This document shows, piece by piece, positions 63,930-64,000 of a stretch of DNA of 64,000 nucleotides. The stretch lies in contig JAGWTA010000009.1 of NCBI GenBank assembly GCA_028869185.1, forward strand, positions 27,258 through 91,257. The letters run 5' to 3'. Origin of the DNA: Hyphomicrobiales bacterium (GTDB taxonomy: Bacteria; Pseudomonadota; Alphaproteobacteria; Rhizobiales; Beijerinckiaceae). The notes beneath the pieces are model-generated. The model made no database searches, was not told where the DNA came from, and saw nothing but the letters and a program-made list of their open reading frames with translations. The position numbers and the translations under genes were made by a program. The first letter of the stretch is position 1. Each line of letters opens with the position of its first letter.

Positions 63930-64000
63930 ATGAACCTCCGCGACCTGCATTACATTGTGGCCGTTGCCGACTACGCCAATTTCGGCAAGGCGGCGGCGGC
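63930..64000 (+). CDS. oxyR: LysR-family hydrogen-peroxide regulator OxyR, partial (5' end only)
   Basis: Only the first 23 codons are in the window: MNLRDLHYIVAVADYANFGKAAAA, the beginning of a LysR HTH. LysR family identity is clear; OxyR specifically follows from the divergent katG gene, the shared operator, and the N-terminus. The rest lies beyond the edge. Confidence 0.82.
   Translation, partial: MNLRDLHYIVAVADYANFGKAAA

Overview
The window is GC-rich, densely packed chromosomal DNA from an alphaproteobacterium, most likely of the order Hyphomicrobiales (Rhizobiales). Pointers are an ExoR-like Sel1-repeat regulator, an MntR/MntH pair, a class I PHA synthase, the alphaproteobacterial complex I accessory proteins (NDUFA12, NDUFS6-like zinc finger, DUF2155), a B12-dependent ribonucleotide reductase and the recJ-glpX-hom-aminotransferase order. 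PHA and B12-dependent metabolism would suit a Beijerinckiaceae/Methylocystaceae-like bacterium, but no C1 or methane genes are present, so the family is a guess. Nearly everything is core or housekeeping. No insertion sequence, integrase, phage gene or CRISPR array was seen.

Layout. 1-2650: tmk (cut by the window edge), a D-Ala-D-Ala carboxypeptidase and an RlpA-like lipoprotein, all on the minus strand. 2905-4560: tRNA-Ser, HU and small conserved proteins. 4635-10330: methyltransferase, MFS and NhaA operon, a small secreted protein, a YgiQ-type radical SAM enzyme, tRNA-Glu. 10394-18600: recJ, GST, GNAT, glpX, homoserine dehydrogenase, EamA protein, PLP aminotransferase. 18722-25798: phaC, FAH-family enzyme, argC, rpsI-rplM, thioesterase, TadG-like protein and an unannotated 41-residue membrane protein. 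26047-32391: xthA, exoR-like, mntR/mntH divergent pair, DsbA-family isomerase, SDR. 32466-41330: valS, PRC-barrel protein, eno, two solo LuxR regulators, queF, DUF2155, NDUFA12. 41779-51922: nrdJ, VOC protein, BCS1-like AAA ATPase with YidB, peroxiredoxin, FkbM methyltransferase, aspA, metY-like enzyme. 51927-64000: enol-lactonase with a histone-like tail, MoxR-CoxE-molybdopterin oxidoreductase operon, alpha/beta hydrolase, NDUFS6-like protein, FAD monooxygenase, aqpZ, ndk, katG and the start of oxyR.

The best regulatory signals are a perfect palindrome at mntH (MntR operator), two NrdR boxes 32 bp apart upstream of nrdJ, a CTGC-N3-GCAG site upstream of phaC (PhaR-like), and a symmetric double OxyR-type site between katG and oxyR.

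The most unusual items are: (1) tandem luxR solos created by a segmental duplication that also copied the 5' part of eno, whose decayed remnant still lies between them; (2) an alpha/beta-hydrolase of the 3-oxoadipate enol-lactonase type carrying a Lys/Ala-rich, histone H1-like tail of about 115 residues; (3) a MoxR/CoxE pair translationally coupled to a single-subunit DMSO-reductase-family molybdoenzyme; (4) a BCS1-like membrane AAA ATPase next to YidB; (5) a PHA synthase with a long Pro/Ala/Lys N-terminal extension.
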